64,000 nt of DNA from Parasphingorhabdus sp. (lineage in GTDB: Bacteria > Pseudomonadota > Alphaproteobacteria > Sphingomonadales > Sphingomonadaceae). Under the pieces are notes generated by a model, which did not search any database, was not told the origin of the DNA, and was given only the letters and a program-made list of their open reading frames with translations. The stretch is from positions 1 through 64,000 of the forward strand of contig JAUCYS010000005.1 of NCBI GenBank assembly GCA_030373505.1, given 5' to 3'. Of the stretch, positions 48,206 through 56,719 are shown piece by piece; within the stretch, counting starts at the first letter, position 1; each line of letters opens with the position of its first letter. Made by a program: the position numbers and the translations under genes.

Positions 48206-48799
48206 TCAGTCGAGATCGCGGGCCATATCGCGGCGGCATTGGTCGCTGATGATGGCGGCATGGCCATAGTTGGGATGGTCGATCTGGACCATCACCTGGC
48301 CCTCCATGCTCTTCCACATCCTGGCCTGTTCGCTGGTCAGCGGGAAATGGACAAATTGCACCGCGCTGGCCTTGCCGTCTGCGCGGGTTCGGTCGATATC
48401 CTGCTCCGGTTCCGCCGTCACCTTCTGGTCGCCGATGATCAGGTGGATATGCCGGTCGACTCCGCCCAGCGTCTTCAGAAAAGCCGTCCGGCGCTCTTCC
48501 TCGTCAATTTCGAACATCAAAGTGCCGGTAAATTCCGATCCGTTTGGCACCATCGGATTATAGGCCGCCAGTTCATCTGTCAGCTGTTCATCGCCGCCTT
48601 TTTCGATGCGCATCATTTCCTGGATCTGCAGCCACATGCTCTCCCAGCTTTCGAACTGGATCGTGGCATAGGGTCCGATCGCGATCCGCCGGTATTTCTT
48701 GCGCAGGATCGATTCCTGCCGCTTGTCCTTGCGGATCGATTCATAATCCTCAAGCGAGATGATATCATCGCGGGTTATTTCATGGGTATCGCGGGGCAT
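48206..48799 (-). CDS. DUF3501 family protein
   Basis: This encodes a 197-residue cytoplasmic protein of DUF3501, with family stretches ISLEDYESIRKDKRQESILRKKYRRIAIGPYATIQFES, MMRIEKG, ELAAYNPMVPNGSEFTGTLMFEI and VHFPLTSEQ. The function of the family is unknown. It is the last gene of a run with the CCG-domain Fe-S protein (66 bp upstream) and rubrerythrin, an arrangement I recall from other Proteobacteria, so a shared redox role is inferred. Confidence 0.87.
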   Translation of the reverse strand: MPRDTHEITRDDIISLEDYESIRKDKRQESILRKKYRRIAIGPYATIQFESWESMWLQIQEMMRIEKGGDEQLTDELAAYNPMVPNGSEFTGTLMFEIDEEERRTAFLKTLGGVDRHIHLIIGDQKVTAEPEQDIDRTRADGKASAVQFVHFPLTSEQARMWKSMEGQVMVQIDHPNYGHAAIISDQCRRDMARDLD

Positions 48800-48865
48800 G
48801 TTTGATCCTCAAAATTTGGACTGCTGGTGCAGGCGAAACGATCCTGTCTGGACAGATGCTCGCCA

Positions 48866-50197
48866 TCAAAATCCGTAAGCCTTGGCAAGCAATTCGATCG
48901 GATGACCGATCCGCTCGGGAACATCCGCCTGGCCACCGGCTTCCATGATCTGCTTGAGATGCGGCCCGGCCAGCGGGCATTCGCTGACCATATAGTCGGG
49001 ATCGCCCTTGGCGACGGCTCGCGCCGCCGGGCGGCCGACCTTGACCGCCTTGTCGAAATTTTCCTTGAAAATACCCCATTTGCCGCCATGACCGGAACAG
49101 CGTTCGGTGATCGTTGGCGTCGCTTCGGGAATCAGCTTCAGCATTTCCATTGCCTTGGGCCCCATATTCTGGGCGCGGCTGTGGCAGGCGAAATGGATAC
49201 CGATCCTGGCATTCATCGGCGCGATTTCGACCAGTCCCTTGTCCTTTGCAATCTCGACGACATATTCGCTGAGATCACGGGTGGCCTTGGCCAGTTTCTT
49301 CACCGCCTCATTGTCGGGCAGGATCAACGGCCATTCGAATTTCATCATCAGCGCACAGCTGGGGGTGAGCGCGACAATGTCAAAGCCTTCGTCGATGATC
49401 GGCTCGAAAAAGGCGGCGACCTCTTCTGCCGACGATGCGACAGCCGGCAGGTCGCCGTTTTCCAGCTTGGGCATGCCGCAGCAGCCGGGATATTCGACGC
49501 GGGTCTGCACGCCATTGTGCGCCAGCACCGCCAGCGCGGCCTGGCCAGCGGTCTGGTCGTTGAAATTGCCGTAACAGGTGGCATAGATCGCCGCCTTGCG
49601 CCCGAAAGCGGGAGCATCCGGGTTGGGAACGGGGCCGTGACCGACATGCTTGTAGGTCAGCGGCACATCTTCAAATTCCGGCAGATGGGCGCGTTTGTCG
49701 ATCCCGGCAACGCTTTGCATCAGCCCCCGGGTCAGGCCGTTGTCCTGCCTGGTAGCCCAGTTGGCCAGTCCCGAAACGGTGCCGGCCACTGCCGCATTGC
49801 GATCGATTTCGGCAAGCTGCCTGTCGACATAGCCGGTCTTGCCCTTGCGGTTTTCAACGGCTCGGTGGCGCAGCATAAGATGGGGAAAATCGAGATCAAA
49901 TTCATGCGGCGGCACATAGGGACATTTGACCATGAAACACATGTCGCAGAGCGTGCAGGCATCGACAACATTCTTGATATCGCTGGCGCTCAGGTCCTCA
50001 ACTTCCTCGTTGGGGCTTTCATCGATCAGGTCGAACAGTTGCGGAAAGCTGTCGCACAGATTGAAGCAGCGGCGGCAGCCATGGCAGATGTCGAATACGC
50101 GGCGCAATTCCTGGTCCAGCGCAATCTCGTCATAGTAGGATTCTTCCTGCCACGGAATCGGATGTCGCGTCGGCGCGCCCAGACTGCCTTCTGTCAT
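48866..50197 (-). CDS. heterodisulfide-reductase-like Fe-S protein (GlcF type)
   Basis: This encodes a 443-residue protein with two [4Fe-4S] motifs, CHGCRRCFNLCDSFP and CTLCDMCFMVKCPYVPP (C-x2-C-x2-C-x3-C), then two CCG-type domains (YPGCCGMPKLENGD; FACHSRAQNMG with ERCSGHGGKWG). This is the architecture of GlcF/HdrD-like electron-transfer subunits, but no FAD subunit (GlcD-like) is next to it. The start at 50197 is preceded by AGAGGG; an ATG at 50263 would add residues unlike the family. It sits between rubrerythrin and DUF3501 and probably passes electrons to or from the rubrerythrin (inference). Confidence 0.9.
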   Translation of the reverse strand: MTEGSLGAPTRHPIPWQEESYYDEIALDQELRRVFDICHGCRRCFNLCDSFPQLFDLIDESPNEEVEDLSASDIKNVVDACTLCDMCFMVKCPYVPPHEFDLDFPHLMLRHRAVENRKGKTGYVDRQLAEIDRNAAVAGTVSGLANWATRQDNGLTRGLMQSVAGIDKRAHLPEFEDVPLTYKHVGHGPVPNPDAPAFGRKAAIYATCYGNFNDQTAGQAALAVLAHNGVQTRVEYPGCCGMPKLENGDLPAVASSAEEVAAFFEPIIDEGFDIVALTPSCALMMKFEWPLILPDNEAVKKLAKATRDLSEYVVEIAKDKGLVEIAPMNARIGIHFACHSRAQNMGPKAMEMLKLIPEATPTITERCSGHGGKWGIFKENFDKAVKVGRPAARAVAKGDPDYMVSECPLAGPHLKQIMEAGGQADVPERIGHPIELLAKAYGF

Positions 50198-50300
50198 GAT
50201 AGTTGCCCTCTCGCCCAAGGGACGGATTTTGAAGCGGTAAGTGTCGGACCGCCGCCTGTCCAAAGGACATGGGCGGCGGCGCGATCAAAGGATGAACGGT

Positions 50301-50720
50301 TTAGGCGTCCATCGATTCCAGCGTTTTCTGGAATTTGCCAGCGTGGCTCTTTTCCGCCTTGGCCAGCGTTTCGAACCAGTCGGCAATTTCGTCAAAACCT
50401 TCTTCGCGGGCCGACTTCGCCATGCCCGGATACATGTCGGTATATTCGTGGGTTTCACCCGCAATCGCCGATTTCAGATTGTCGGAGGTCGAACCGATCG
50501 GTTCGCCGGTTGCCGGATCGCCGACTTCCTCGAGAAATTCGAGATGGCCATGGGCGTGACCGGTTTCGCCTTCAGCGGTCGAACGGAAAACCGCTGCAAC
50601 GTCGTTATAACCTTCGATATCGGCCTTCTGGGCGAAATAGAGGTAGCGGCGGTTGGCCTGGCTTTCCCCGGCAAAGGCGTCTTTCAGATTCTGTTCGGTT
50701 TTACTTCCCGCAAGTCCCAT
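50301..50720 (-). CDS. rubrerythrin without rubredoxin domain (erythrin)
   Basis: This encodes a 139-residue ferritin-like di-iron protein that reduces hydrogen peroxide in related systems. The ligands are seen in [47 protein letters not shown] and [11 protein letters not shown]. The C-terminal CxxC rubredoxin domain of classical rubrerythrins is absent, so electrons must come from another protein, possibly the Fe-S protein encoded downstream. The start at 50720 has GGAG six bases upstream. A Fur-like box lies about 130 bp before it. Confidence 0.92.
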   Translation of the reverse strand: MGLAGSKTEQNLKDAFAGESQANRRYLYFAQKADIEGYNDVAAVFRSTAEGETGHAHGHLEFLEEVGDPATGEPIGSTSDNLKSAIAGETHEYTDMYPGMAKSAREEGFDEIADWFETLAKAEKSHAGKFQKTLESMDA

Positions 50721-50850
50721 GATCTTCTCCATTCTCGGATGATTGAAAAATACCGATATAAAGAATCGGATTGGTTTGTTTTAACCCTGCACGAGACCCC
50801 ACTCTATCGAATTTTTTGATCGTTCACGATCGGAATAATCGATCAATATA

Positions 50851-50867
50851 TTGCAATTTATTCGCAA
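50851..50867 (-). promoter_or_regulatory. Fur/Mur-like box upstream of the rubrerythrin operon
   Basis: TTGCAATTTATTCGCAA is a near-palindrome one base from the alphaproteobacterial Fur-type pattern TTGCAAATnATTCGCAA, 131 bp upstream of rubrerythrin. A separate perfect inverted repeat GATCGT-tc-ACGATC (50818-50831) lies between it and the gene. Iron or peroxide control is inferred; the consensus is recalled, not searched. Confidence 0.4.
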
Positions 50868-50873
50868 TAGCGA

Positions 50874-51242
50874 TTACTGATCAGGGCAGCGCTGCAGCTG
50901 ATACAGGTCCGGTTCGATCGCCAAATCAAAACGGTCAGGGCTTATGATCTCAACGGGCCCGTCCAGGCGAAAGCGGCCGCCCGCCTCGCCGGTTTCCTCA
51001 TCAATCGCCAGATCGTCGAGCCGCAGCAGCAGCTTGCCCTCGGACCATTGCCATGTGCCGGTCAGATTTTCAGACAGGAAATTCCCGCCCGGGATCATCG
51101 TCCAGCTGGTCGGCGCCCGGCAATCTTCGCCGAGCATAGCCCAGCGCCCCTGGAAATAGGCCGGGCCGGGATCGACAGGCTGCGCAGCCGCCACTGTCGC
51201 CCCCGACAAGCCCGTCGCCACCAGCAGCAAAGCCCAGCTCAT
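50874..51242 (-). CDS. small exported protein, unknown function
   Basis: This encodes a 122-residue protein with a signal peptide (SWALLLVATGLSGATVAAAQ). The mature part has FQGRWAMLGEDCRAPTSWTMIPG, GTWQWSEGKLLLRLDD and a C-terminal CPDQ; two cysteines may form a disulfide in the periplasm. The pattern (G-x-W ... C ... beta strands) recalls small lipocalin-like secreted proteins, but I cannot name a family. Its ATG directly follows the stop of the M20 peptidase gene, with no base between, so it is translationally linked to that gene. Confidence 0.7.
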   Translation of the reverse strand: MSWALLLVATGLSGATVAAAQPVDPGPAYFQGRWAMLGEDCRAPTSWTMIPGGNFLSENLTGTWQWSEGKLLLRLDDLAIDEETGEAGGRFRLDGPVEIISPDRFDLAIEPDLYQLQRCPDQ

Positions 51243-52565
51243 TTATTTCTTCATGATCTGCAGGGTCGCCGCGGTCAGCGCTTCGGCCCCGGTCTTGATG
51301 ACCTTTTCCGCATCCGGGGCCCAGAACGGACTGTGCAGCGATGGCAATTTGGTGCCGTCGGTCTGCGCCGCCTGATATTCCGCCATCGGCACGCCACCGA
51401 CCCAGAAGATCATGCTCTTGATATTTTCATCGGCCCGGCGATAGCGGCTGAAATCCTCGCCGCCCATCACCGGCTTTGACTGTACGACACGATCCTGGCC
51501 AAAACGGCTTGCAAACAGCTCTGCCATTTCCACCGAAAATTCGGGGCTGTTGTAGGTGGCCGGCGTGAACTCCGCTTCGCGCAGGCTCACGACCGGCATG
51601 CGGTCTTCGGGTATGCCTGCGGTAATCGCCTCGCCACGCGCAATCCGCTTGATCCCGTCGAGCAGCTTGGCGCGGGTTTCGTCGCCATAGCTGCGCACGG
51701 TCAGCAGCAGCAGCGCTTCGTCGGAGATGATATTATGCTTGGAGCCGGCCTGGAAGCTGCCGACGGTCACAACCGCTGGATCCTGCGGATCGGTTTCCCG
51801 GCTGACCAGGGTCTGCAGCGCGCCGACAATGCGGCTGGCCAGCACGATCGGGTCCTTGGTGGTATGCGGATAGGCACCATGACCGCCGATACCCTTTACC
51901 CGGATATCGACGCTGTCGACATTGGCCAGCGCAAAGCCCGGCGCATAGCCGATATAGCCAGCCGGCGCTCCGGCGGCATCGTGAAAGGCCAGCGCATAGT
52001 CGGGCTTGGGGAAACGGGTGTATAAGCCGTCCTCGAGCATCGCCAGAGCGCCCTCCCCGGTTTCCTCGGCCGGCTGCAGGATCATCACCAGCGTGCCGGC
52101 CCATTCATCCTTGCGCGCCGCCAACTGCCGCGCGGTGGCGACCCATCCGGTCATATGCGTGTCATGGCCGCAGGCGTGCATCACATAGGTCTCGTTGCCC
52201 TGCCGGGTCTTTGCCTTCACCGTCGAGGCAAAGGGCAGCCCGGTTTTTTCCTCGAGCGGCAGACCGTCCATATCGGCGCGCAGCAGCACGGTCGGCCCCT
52301 CGCCATTTTTCATCACGGCCACGACGCCGGTGCCACCGACCTTCTCGGTCACATCGAAACCGAGACGCCGGGCCTCGGCGGCCAGCTTGGCGGCTGTGCG
52401 AACTTCCTCGCCGCTCAGTTCGGGATGGCTGTGAAGGTCGCGGTAAATTTCCATCAGCGAGGGCAGGTCGTCGGCAATCGCCTTGTTCAGGTCATCTGCC
52501 TGGGCCGGAGTGGCCGCCAGCATCGACGCCGTCGCCAGCAGCCCCAATATCGTAAATTTCCGCAT
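51243..52565 (-). CDS. exported M20D amidohydrolase/carboxypeptidase (hippurate-hydrolase type)
   Basis: This encodes a 440-residue zinc hydrolase with a signal peptide (FTILGLLATASMLAATPAQA), so it acts in the periplasm on N-acyl amino acids or peptides. M20D motifs are present: DLHSHPELSGEE, LLRADMDGLPLEEKTGLPF, VMHACGHDTHMTGWV (metal Cys/His), LQPAEETGEGALAML (general base Glu), and the C-terminal VMGGEDFSRY. Start choice: the ATG at 52565 with GGAG five bases upstream; two further start codons precede it directly. The small exported gene follows without a gap. Confidence 0.93.
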   Translation of the reverse strand: MRKFTILGLLATASMLAATPAQADDLNKAIADDLPSLMEIYRDLHSHPELSGEEVRTAAKLAAEARRLGFDVTEKVGGTGVVAVMKNGEGPTVLLRADMDGLPLEEKTGLPFASTVKAKTRQGNETYVMHACGHDTHMTGWVATARQLAARKDEWAGTLVMILQPAEETGEGALAMLEDGLYTRFPKPDYALAFHDAAGAPAGYIGYAPGFALANVDSVDIRVKGIGGHGAYPHTTKDPIVLASRIVGALQTLVSRETDPQDPAVVTVGSFQAGSKHNIISDEALLLLTVRSYGDETRAKLLDGIKRIARGEAITAGIPEDRMPVVSLREAEFTPATYNSPEFSVEMAELFASRFGQDRVVQSKPVMGGEDFSRYRRADENIKSMIFWVGGVPMAEYQAAQTDGTKLPSLHSPFWAPDAEKVIKTGAEALTAATLQIMKK

Positions 52566-52651
52566 CATCACTCCAATCCCTGTTGTTTAAAATCGAACCT
52601 AAGGCCGCCCGCGCCGCTTGTCAGGTGAAATTTGCCCGACTTGCCTCGCCG

Positions 52652-53320
52652 TCACTCGATCAGCTGAAGATCGATGATGTTGATATCGGCTTCGTAAAAA
52701 GGCTTCGGGAATATCATCCGCCATCGCTTTTGTGCCAGTTTCTGCACGATTGCGGCCTCGTCCCTGTCTTCCCGGCTGCCATAGGGCACCAGACGGTCCT
52801 CGTCTCCGAGCAGCAGCGTTCCCAGGAAAACACCGTGCCTGTCATCACCCGCATGATCGGGCGCCGCATCGTAAATATAGCCCACCTGCCGTTGCGAGCC
52901 GGTCAGCTTGACAAACTGGCGGCGGCCATCCTCGACGATCACCCGGCACTGGAAATAGTCATAGGCAATCATGTCCAGATATTTGCCGGCAAGCTTGGTC
53001 ATGTTGCACCGGTAAAGACCGGCCGGCGGCGCTTCGTAGCCCACCGCCGAATCCACTTCATACAGCCCTTCGCCCGCCAGCAGTTTGTCCCTGTTCTCGC
53101 CCGCCAGAATGCGCTGTCTCGCTTGGTCGAGCAATGGCCGCCAGCCGGTCAGACGCTCCGCATCGCGGTCGGTGGCCACTTGCCGCCAGTCCGGTCTTTC
53201 ACCGGCGCGTGACTCGCTCGCGGTCGGTGCGGGGCTGCTCGCTGGCGCACCGATGGTTGGCGCTCCCGCGCAACCGGCCAGCAACAGGCTGGCGCATAGC
53301 GCGGACGCGGCTTTGCTCAC
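52652..53320 (-). CDS. DUF4893-type lipoprotein
   Basis: This encodes a 222-residue lipoprotein (lipobox LLAGC, Cys17) followed by an Ala/Pro/Ser linker and a domain matching DUF4893: DWRQVATDRDAERLTGWRPLLDQA, then GLYRCNMTKL and YFQCRV (probable disulfide), GSQRQVGYIY, VFLGTLLLGDE and RWRMIFPKPFYEADINIIDLQLIE. The function is unknown; the family is common in Sphingomonadales. Its start overlaps the end of the hydroxybutyrate dehydrogenase gene by 4 bp. Confidence 0.85.
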   Translation of the reverse strand: MSKAASALCASLLLAGCAGAPTIGAPASSPAPTASESRAGERPDWRQVATDRDAERLTGWRPLLDQARQRILAGENRDKLLAGEGLYEVDSAVGYEAPPAGLYRCNMTKLAGKYLDMIAYDYFQCRVIVEDGRRQFVKLTGSQRQVGYIYDAAPDHAGDDRHGVFLGTLLLGDEDRLVPYGSREDRDEAAIVQKLAQKRWRMIFPKPFYEADINIIDLQLIE

Positions 53321-54102
53321 TGCGCGGTCCAGCCGCCGTCGATCGAGATATTGGCGCCGGTGATCGAGCGCGCCTCATCCTTGCAGAGGAAAATCGCCAG
53401 CGCCGCGATCTGCTCGATCTGGACAAATTCCTTGGTCGGCTGCGGTGCCAGCAGCACGTCGTTGATCACCTGATCCCGGGTCAGTCCGCGCACTTCCATG
53501 GTGTTGGGAATCTGCCCCTCGACCAGCGGCGTCCAGGTATAGCCGGGCGAGATCGTGTTCACGGTGATCCCGTGGGTCGCAACTTCAAGCGCCACCGTCT
53601 TGCCGAAACCGTCCAGCCCATGCTTCGCGGCATTATAGGCGGACTTGTAGGGGCTGGCGACCTTGCTGTGCATCGAGCCGGTGTTGATGATCCGGCCCCA
53701 GCCCTTTTCCTTCATGCCCGGCACCACTGCCTTGGTCGCGTGGAAGGCGCTGCCCAGGATGATATCCATAACCGCGTTCCATTTGTCCTCCGGAAATTCG
53801 TCCACCGGAGCGACAAACTGGATGCCGGCATTGTTGATCAATATGTCGACGCTGCCCAGCTGATCGGCACAATCGGCGCACATCTGCCGGATTTCCTCCG
53901 GCCTGGTCATATCGGCATTGCTGTAGGCGGCCTTCGCACCGCTGAGCGACTCCAGTTCCTGGCGCAGCGATTCGATCTCCCCCGCATCGCCAAAGCCGTT
54001 GATCATCACCGCCGCGCCTTCTGCCGCCAGCGCCTTTGCATAGCCGGCGCCGATACCCGATGTAGACCCCGTAATCAGCGCGGTTTTGCCCTTTAGAAAC
54101 AT
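53317..54102 (-). CDS. bdhA: 3-hydroxybutyrate dehydrogenase (SDR family)
   Basis: This encodes a 261-residue NAD-dependent short-chain dehydrogenase interconverting 3-hydroxybutyrate and acetoacetate in PHB or ketone metabolism. It shows TALITGSTSGIGAGYAKALA (cofactor), NNAGIQFVAPVDEFPEDKW (BDH-typical), the catalytic INTGSMHSKVASPYKSAYNAAKHG (Ser-Tyr-Lys), NTISPGYTWTPLVEGQIP and the C-terminal SITGANISIDGGWTAQ. The start at 54102 has AGGAG eight bases upstream. Its stop overlaps the DUF4893 gene, and it is divergent from the metalloprotease gene. Confidence 0.93.
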   Translation of the reverse strand: MFLKGKTALITGSTSGIGAGYAKALAAEGAAVMINGFGDAGEIESLRQELESLSGAKAAYSNADMTRPEEIRQMCADCADQLGSVDILINNAGIQFVAPVDEFPEDKWNAVMDIILGSAFHATKAVVPGMKEKGWGRIINTGSMHSKVASPYKSAYNAAKHGLDGFGKTVALEVATHGITVNTISPGYTWTPLVEGQIPNTMEVRGLTRDQVINDVLLAPQPTKEFVQIEQIAALAIFLCKDEARSITGANISIDGGWTAQ

Positions 54103-54229
54103 GCATATTCTCCTTTGCCGCGACCTTAAAACTGTCGCGCCGGACTGCAATGCTTTTTGTAAAAGAAACCGGTGGCGCTTGCGCTTTTCAGAAATTCCGG
54201 CGAATTGCGATTCGACGAGGAGAAAATAT

Positions 54230-55135
54230 ATGCGCCTGGATGATCTGGATCCCAGCAAAAATGTTCGCGATCAGGGCCGTGGCGGCGGCAATGGCTTTGG
54301 CGGCGGTGGCGGCGGCCTGGGCATGCTGCTGAGCTTCCTGCCGATGCTGCTGGGCCGCAAACTGGGGTGCGGCACGATCCTGCTGATCGGCGGGGCGGCG
54401 CTGGCCTTTTTCTATTTTGGCGGAAGCGGTCTGCAACTGGCCGACAATAGCGGCACCGGCGGCTTCCAGCCCAAGGGCGCGGGCGCCAATGTCGCCTGCG
54501 ATACCGAAGAGGAAATGTTTGCCTGTCAGGTGCTCGCATCGACCGAACAGACCTGGGGCAAATTGTTCGAGCAGCAGGGCCAGCGCTATCGCCCGACCAC
54601 CCTCACCTTTTACGAGCAGACCGGACAGTCCGGCTGCGGTGCGGCGCAAGCGGCCATGGGCCCCTTCTATTGTCCGGCGGATCAGGGCGTCTATCTCGAC
54701 ACCAGCTTCTTCCAGGAAATGGCGTCTCGGCTCGGTGCCAAAGGCGATTTTGCCCAGGCCTATGTGATCGCGCATGAAGTCGGCCATCATATCCAGAATC
54801 TGACCGGCATCGCCGATCAGGTCCGCAACGCCCAGAGCCGCGCCAGCAAGGCGGAAGGCAATGCGCTACAGGTCCGGATGGAGTTGCAGGCGGATTGCTA
54901 TGCCGGCGTCTGGGCGGCGCAAAATGCCGACCGTATGGAAGCGGGCGACGTCGAGGAAGGGCTGAACGCGGCCCATGCGATCGGCGATGACACGCTGATG
55001 CGCGGGGCCGGCCAGCGCCCGGTCGAGAGCATGTTCACCCATGGCACATCCGAGCAGCGCATGGCCTGGCTGCGCAAGGGCCTGCAGTCCGGCGACCCGG
55101 CTGCCTGCGACACATTCGCAGCCGACGCACTCTAG
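54230..55135 (+). CDS. neutral zinc metallopeptidase (YpfJ/KPN_02809 family)
   Basis: This encodes a 301-residue membrane-anchored protease: the N-terminal MRLDDLDPSKNVRDQ motif, a glycine-rich stretch (GRGGGNGFGGGGGGLG), one membrane helix (TILLIGGAALAFFYFG), then a periplasmic domain with YCPADQGVYLDTSFF and the zincin motif IAHEVGHHIQ, with a later Glu in ELQADCYAGVWA. Four cysteines may form disulfides. The start has GAGGAG seven bases upstream. Biological substrates of this family are unknown. Confidence 0.93.
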   Translation: MRLDDLDPSKNVRDQGRGGGNGFGGGGGGLGMLLSFLPMLLGRKLGCGTILLIGGAALAFFYFGGSGLQLADNSGTGGFQPKGAGANVACDTEEEMFACQVLASTEQTWGKLFEQQGQRYRPTTLTFYEQTGQSGCGAAQAAMGPFYCPADQGVYLDTSFFQEMASRLGAKGDFAQAYVIAHEVGHHIQNLTGIADQVRNAQSRASKAEGNALQVRMELQADCYAGVWAAQNADRMEAGDVEEGLNAAHAIGDDTLMRGAGQRPVESMFTHGTSEQRMAWLRKGLQSGDPAACDTFAADAL

Positions 55136-55141
55136 GAGAGA

Positions 55142-55168
55142 CGGGCTCCGGCAGCTAGCCGGAGCCCG
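55142..55168. terminator. hairpin between convergent genes, probable terminator
   Basis: CGGGCTCCGGC and GCCGGAGCCCG form a perfect 11-bp stem around a 5-base loop between the metallopeptidase gene and creD. It lacks a T tract, so its strength as a rho-independent terminator is uncertain. Confidence 0.6.
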
Positions 55169-55176
55169 CATTCAGC

Positions 55177-56592
55177 CTATGCTTTCGGCCGGCTCATGCT
55201 GCCCGACCAGTCCAGCCGGCGGGTCACGAACATCACCCCGGCGAGAGCGGCAAATATCAGCAGCGACCCGATGAGCAGCGAATAAGCCTCAAGGCTGAGC
55301 AATATATAGATCGCGCCATAGAGCCCGGCGAGCAGCCCGCCGATCACCGACGCCCGTGGCCAGCTGGACAGCACCGATGCCGAATAGGCGCTGATCAGGC
55401 CGATCGTCGCCAGCGAGGCCATGACATAGGCCCAGGCGAAGCCGATAATCTCGGCAAAGGCCAGCAGCAGCACGAAGAACAGCACCAGCGCCACGCCGAC
55501 CAGTATATATTGTACTGCGGATATCCGCACCCCGCCGATCAGGTCGAAAAGCAGGAAGGCGACAAAGGTAAAGCCGATGATCAGGAAGCCATATTTGGTT
55601 GCACGATCGACCTGGCCATAAAGATCGACCGGCTGGATCAGGTCGACGGTCGCGCTCGCAGCAACGGCATTGTCATAGCCGGGTTCCGCATAGGACATCT
55701 CCCTGGCGCGCATCGGCTGCACCGGACTTCCGTCCTCCGTCATGATCAGCGAGCTGCCAAGGGCCAGATTGGTAATCACATATTTGGCCTTGAACCCTTC
55801 CGCATCCACCGTTCTGCTTTCCGGCAGAAAGCTGCCGGCAAAGCTCGGGTGCGGCCATTTTGACCGGACGGTCCACTCGGTCTGGCCGGCATGGGGAGCA
55901 AGGGTGACACTCTGGTGCCCCTTGAAGCGGACCTTGAACCGCGCCTCGATCGTCCCGCTTTCAAGAGCAGCCCCGTCGAGAAAGGCGAAAAATCCGCTAT
56001 TCCCTGTCTCGCCCAGCCCCTTCCCGGGTTGCAGCGCAAGCGGCTGGCCATTGACCACCACCTGGTTGTCGCCCGCCAGCCCTCTCGCATCGGACAGGCC
56101 GAATCTCAGTTCCGCCCGGCTGAAATCAATCTGGTCGCGGGTCACGCCAAAACGGTCGAGATCGTCCGGCAAGCGGAATGTCGCGGAGCCGGTCATCGCC
56201 GTGTCATAGACGATTACCTGATAAATGGCGCGCTGCTTGGTTTCGGTGTTCAACGCGCTGTCCAGCTTCACCTGCTGCGGCGCGACAAACAATTCCCGCG
56301 TCACGATATTGGTGCGGGTCACAGTCTTGCCATTTTCCTCCACCGACTCCGTGACTCTGGCGCGATAGGGCAGCACCAGCTTGGGGCCGGCAAAAACCTG
56401 CTGCCCGCCCCAGCCGGACACGATCGAGCGCTGCGCCGTCTGGCTCTGGCTCTGCCGATCATAATTGAGCAGCCAGACGGTGAACAGCGGGATGCTGATC
56501 AGCACGCCCATCAATATAACCATCAGGAATTTTCGCCCCGGCGACCGCTCCGGCCTGTCTGCCCCGGCTTCGCCTTGCGCTATCTCCACCAT
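55177..56592 (-). CDS. creD: inner-membrane protein CreD
   Basis: This encodes a 471-residue CreD family membrane protein. An N-terminal helix (LMVILMGVLISIPLFTVWLL) is followed by a large periplasmic domain of about 270 residues (GPKLVLPYRAR, TRELFVAPQQVKLDSALNTETKQRAIYQVIVYD, GGNQ-type binding region) and a C-terminal block of about five helices starting LIIGFTFVAFLLFDL. E. coli creD belongs to the CreBC regulon and relates to colicin and beta-lactam response; no creBC genes are adjacent here. The start at 56592 has AAGGAG upstream. Confidence 0.92.
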   Translation of the reverse strand: MVEIAQGEAGADRPERSPGRKFLMVILMGVLISIPLFTVWLLNYDRQSQSQTAQRSIVSGWGGQQVFAGPKLVLPYRARVTESVEENGKTVTRTNIVTRELFVAPQQVKLDSALNTETKQRAIYQVIVYDTAMTGSATFRLPDDLDRFGVTRDQIDFSRAELRFGLSDARGLAGDNQVVVNGQPLALQPGKGLGETGNSGFFAFLDGAALESGTIEARFKVRFKGHQSVTLAPHAGQTEWTVRSKWPHPSFAGSFLPESRTVDAEGFKAKYVITNLALGSSLIMTEDGSPVQPMRAREMSYAEPGYDNAVAASATVDLIQPVDLYGQVDRATKYGFLIIGFTFVAFLLFDLIGGVRISAVQYILVGVALVLFFVLLLAFAEIIGFAWAYVMASLATIGLISAYSASVLSSWPRASVIGGLLAGLYGAIYILLSLEAYSLLIGSLLIFAALAGVMFVTRRLDWSGSMSRPKA

Positions 56593-56719
56593 GGAATCTC
56601 CTTCTTCCATCCCGTCAAACGTCACTTGCGACCCGCGCATCTTCGTCTAGACTGGCTCTATCAACCCATCCTCTACTGCGACGAGCAGTGGCGCACGCGC
56701 GTCGAATCGAAAGCCTGTT

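Noticed and set aside
50818-50831. Perfect inverted repeat GATCGT-tc-ACGATC as terminator of the 122-residue gene
   Set aside because: On the relevant strand it is followed by A residues, not T; it is kept only as a possible operator element.
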